A DNA stretch of 64,000 nt. Origin: Klebsiella oxytoca. Lineage in GTDB: Bacteria > Pseudomonadota > Gammaproteobacteria > Enterobacterales > Enterobacteriaceae. The stretch is taken from positions 1 to 64,000 of the forward strand of contig NZ_CP046115.1 of NCBI RefSeq assembly GCF_009707385.1, read 5' to 3'. This document shows positions 63,782 through 64,000 of the stretch, piece after piece; position 1 is the stretch's first letter, and each line of letters opens with the position of its first letter. The notes under the pieces were generated by a model that was given only the letters and a program-made list of their open reading frames with translations, did no database searches and was not told where the DNA came from. The position numbers and the translations under genes are program-made.

Positions 63782-64000
63782 AGTTAATTTATTCAGAAAG
63801 TTAGACTGACAAAGAACGCATTTAAACAGCGCAAGAGGCTGATTTTACCAGAAAATACAGGAAATGACGGGTCTTACCAGAATAGAAAAATTACTGGATC
63901 TTATATCCACATGGAACATTGAGCCACAAGGAAGACATTAAAGCGATTAATGGTCTTTTAATTGCATGATAAATATGGAGTAATTTATATATATATTATT
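63782..64000. other. Upstream region of yihG, presumed polA control region
   Basis: About 220 AT-rich bases with no reading frame of note. By synteny polA should start just to the right. I see no convincing promoter apart from TA-rich stretches near the window edge (TTTATATATATATT). Confidence 0.4.

Overview
This 64 kb window is the replication-origin neighbourhood of an enteric gamma-proteobacterium (Enterobacteriaceae). Nearly every protein is close to its Escherichia coli K-12 counterpart in sequence, length and order: rpmH-rnpA-yidD-yidC-mnmE, mdtL-yidZ-yieE-yieF-adeP-yieH, yieK-yieL-bglH, phoU-pstBACS, glmS-glmU, the nine-gene atp operon, rsmG-mnmG, oriC, mioC-asnC-asnA, viaA-ravA, kup, rbsDACBKR, hsrA-yieP, an rRNA operon, then mobBA-yihD-srkA-dsbA-yihG. 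The 16S rRNA gene, the lack of tnaCAB and the ERIC-type repeats suggest the Klebsiella/Enterobacter/Kosakonia side of the family. I cannot fix the genus from the sequence alone.

Layout. 1-4.1 kb: ribosomal protein L34, RNase P protein, membrane insertase and tRNA modification. 4.1-6.5 kb: a small variable segment where E. coli has the tryptophanase operon. It holds an acetyltransferase relic, an unrecognised 146-residue protein, a HAD phosphatase and a LysR gene broken by a stop codon. 6.6-13.2 kb: transport, redox and sugar-phosphate genes. 13.3-16.6 kb: an esterase and a LamB-type porin behind two tandem BglG-type antiterminator/terminator elements, with bglG, bglF and bglB all missing. 16.6-21.5 kb: phosphate uptake, with Pho boxes. 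21.7-25.1 kb: amino-sugar synthesis. 25.3-27.8 kb: an inserted pectate-lyase gene (family PL9) with two KdgR-like operators, followed by a 21-codon candidate gene and a perfect CRP-type palindrome. 28-35 kb: F1Fo ATP synthase. 35.5-45.7 kb: rsmG-mnmG, oriC (about 38.21-38.48 kb), the asparagine genes, ravA-viaA and kup. 45.7-51.7 kb: ribose uptake. 51.7-53.8 kb: an exporter and its GntR regulator. 53.9-59.6 kb: an rrn operon with tRNA-Ile and tRNA-Ala in the spacer. 59.7-64 kb: molybdenum cofactor genes, a stress kinase, DsbA and an acyltransferase. The right edge should lie just before polA.

How it fits together. The two arms are mostly transcribed away from oriC for the heavily expressed loci (atp leftwards, rrn rightwards), as is usual. 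Housekeeping dominates and I see no phage, insertion sequence, CRISPR array or defence island. The unusual points are the hybrid position of the rrn operon (left flank like E. coli rrnC, right flank like rrnA), the porin leader that has lost its antiterminator gene, the pectin-lyase insertion between glmU and atpC with a possible micro-gene beside it, and large hairpins inside both rRNA spacers.
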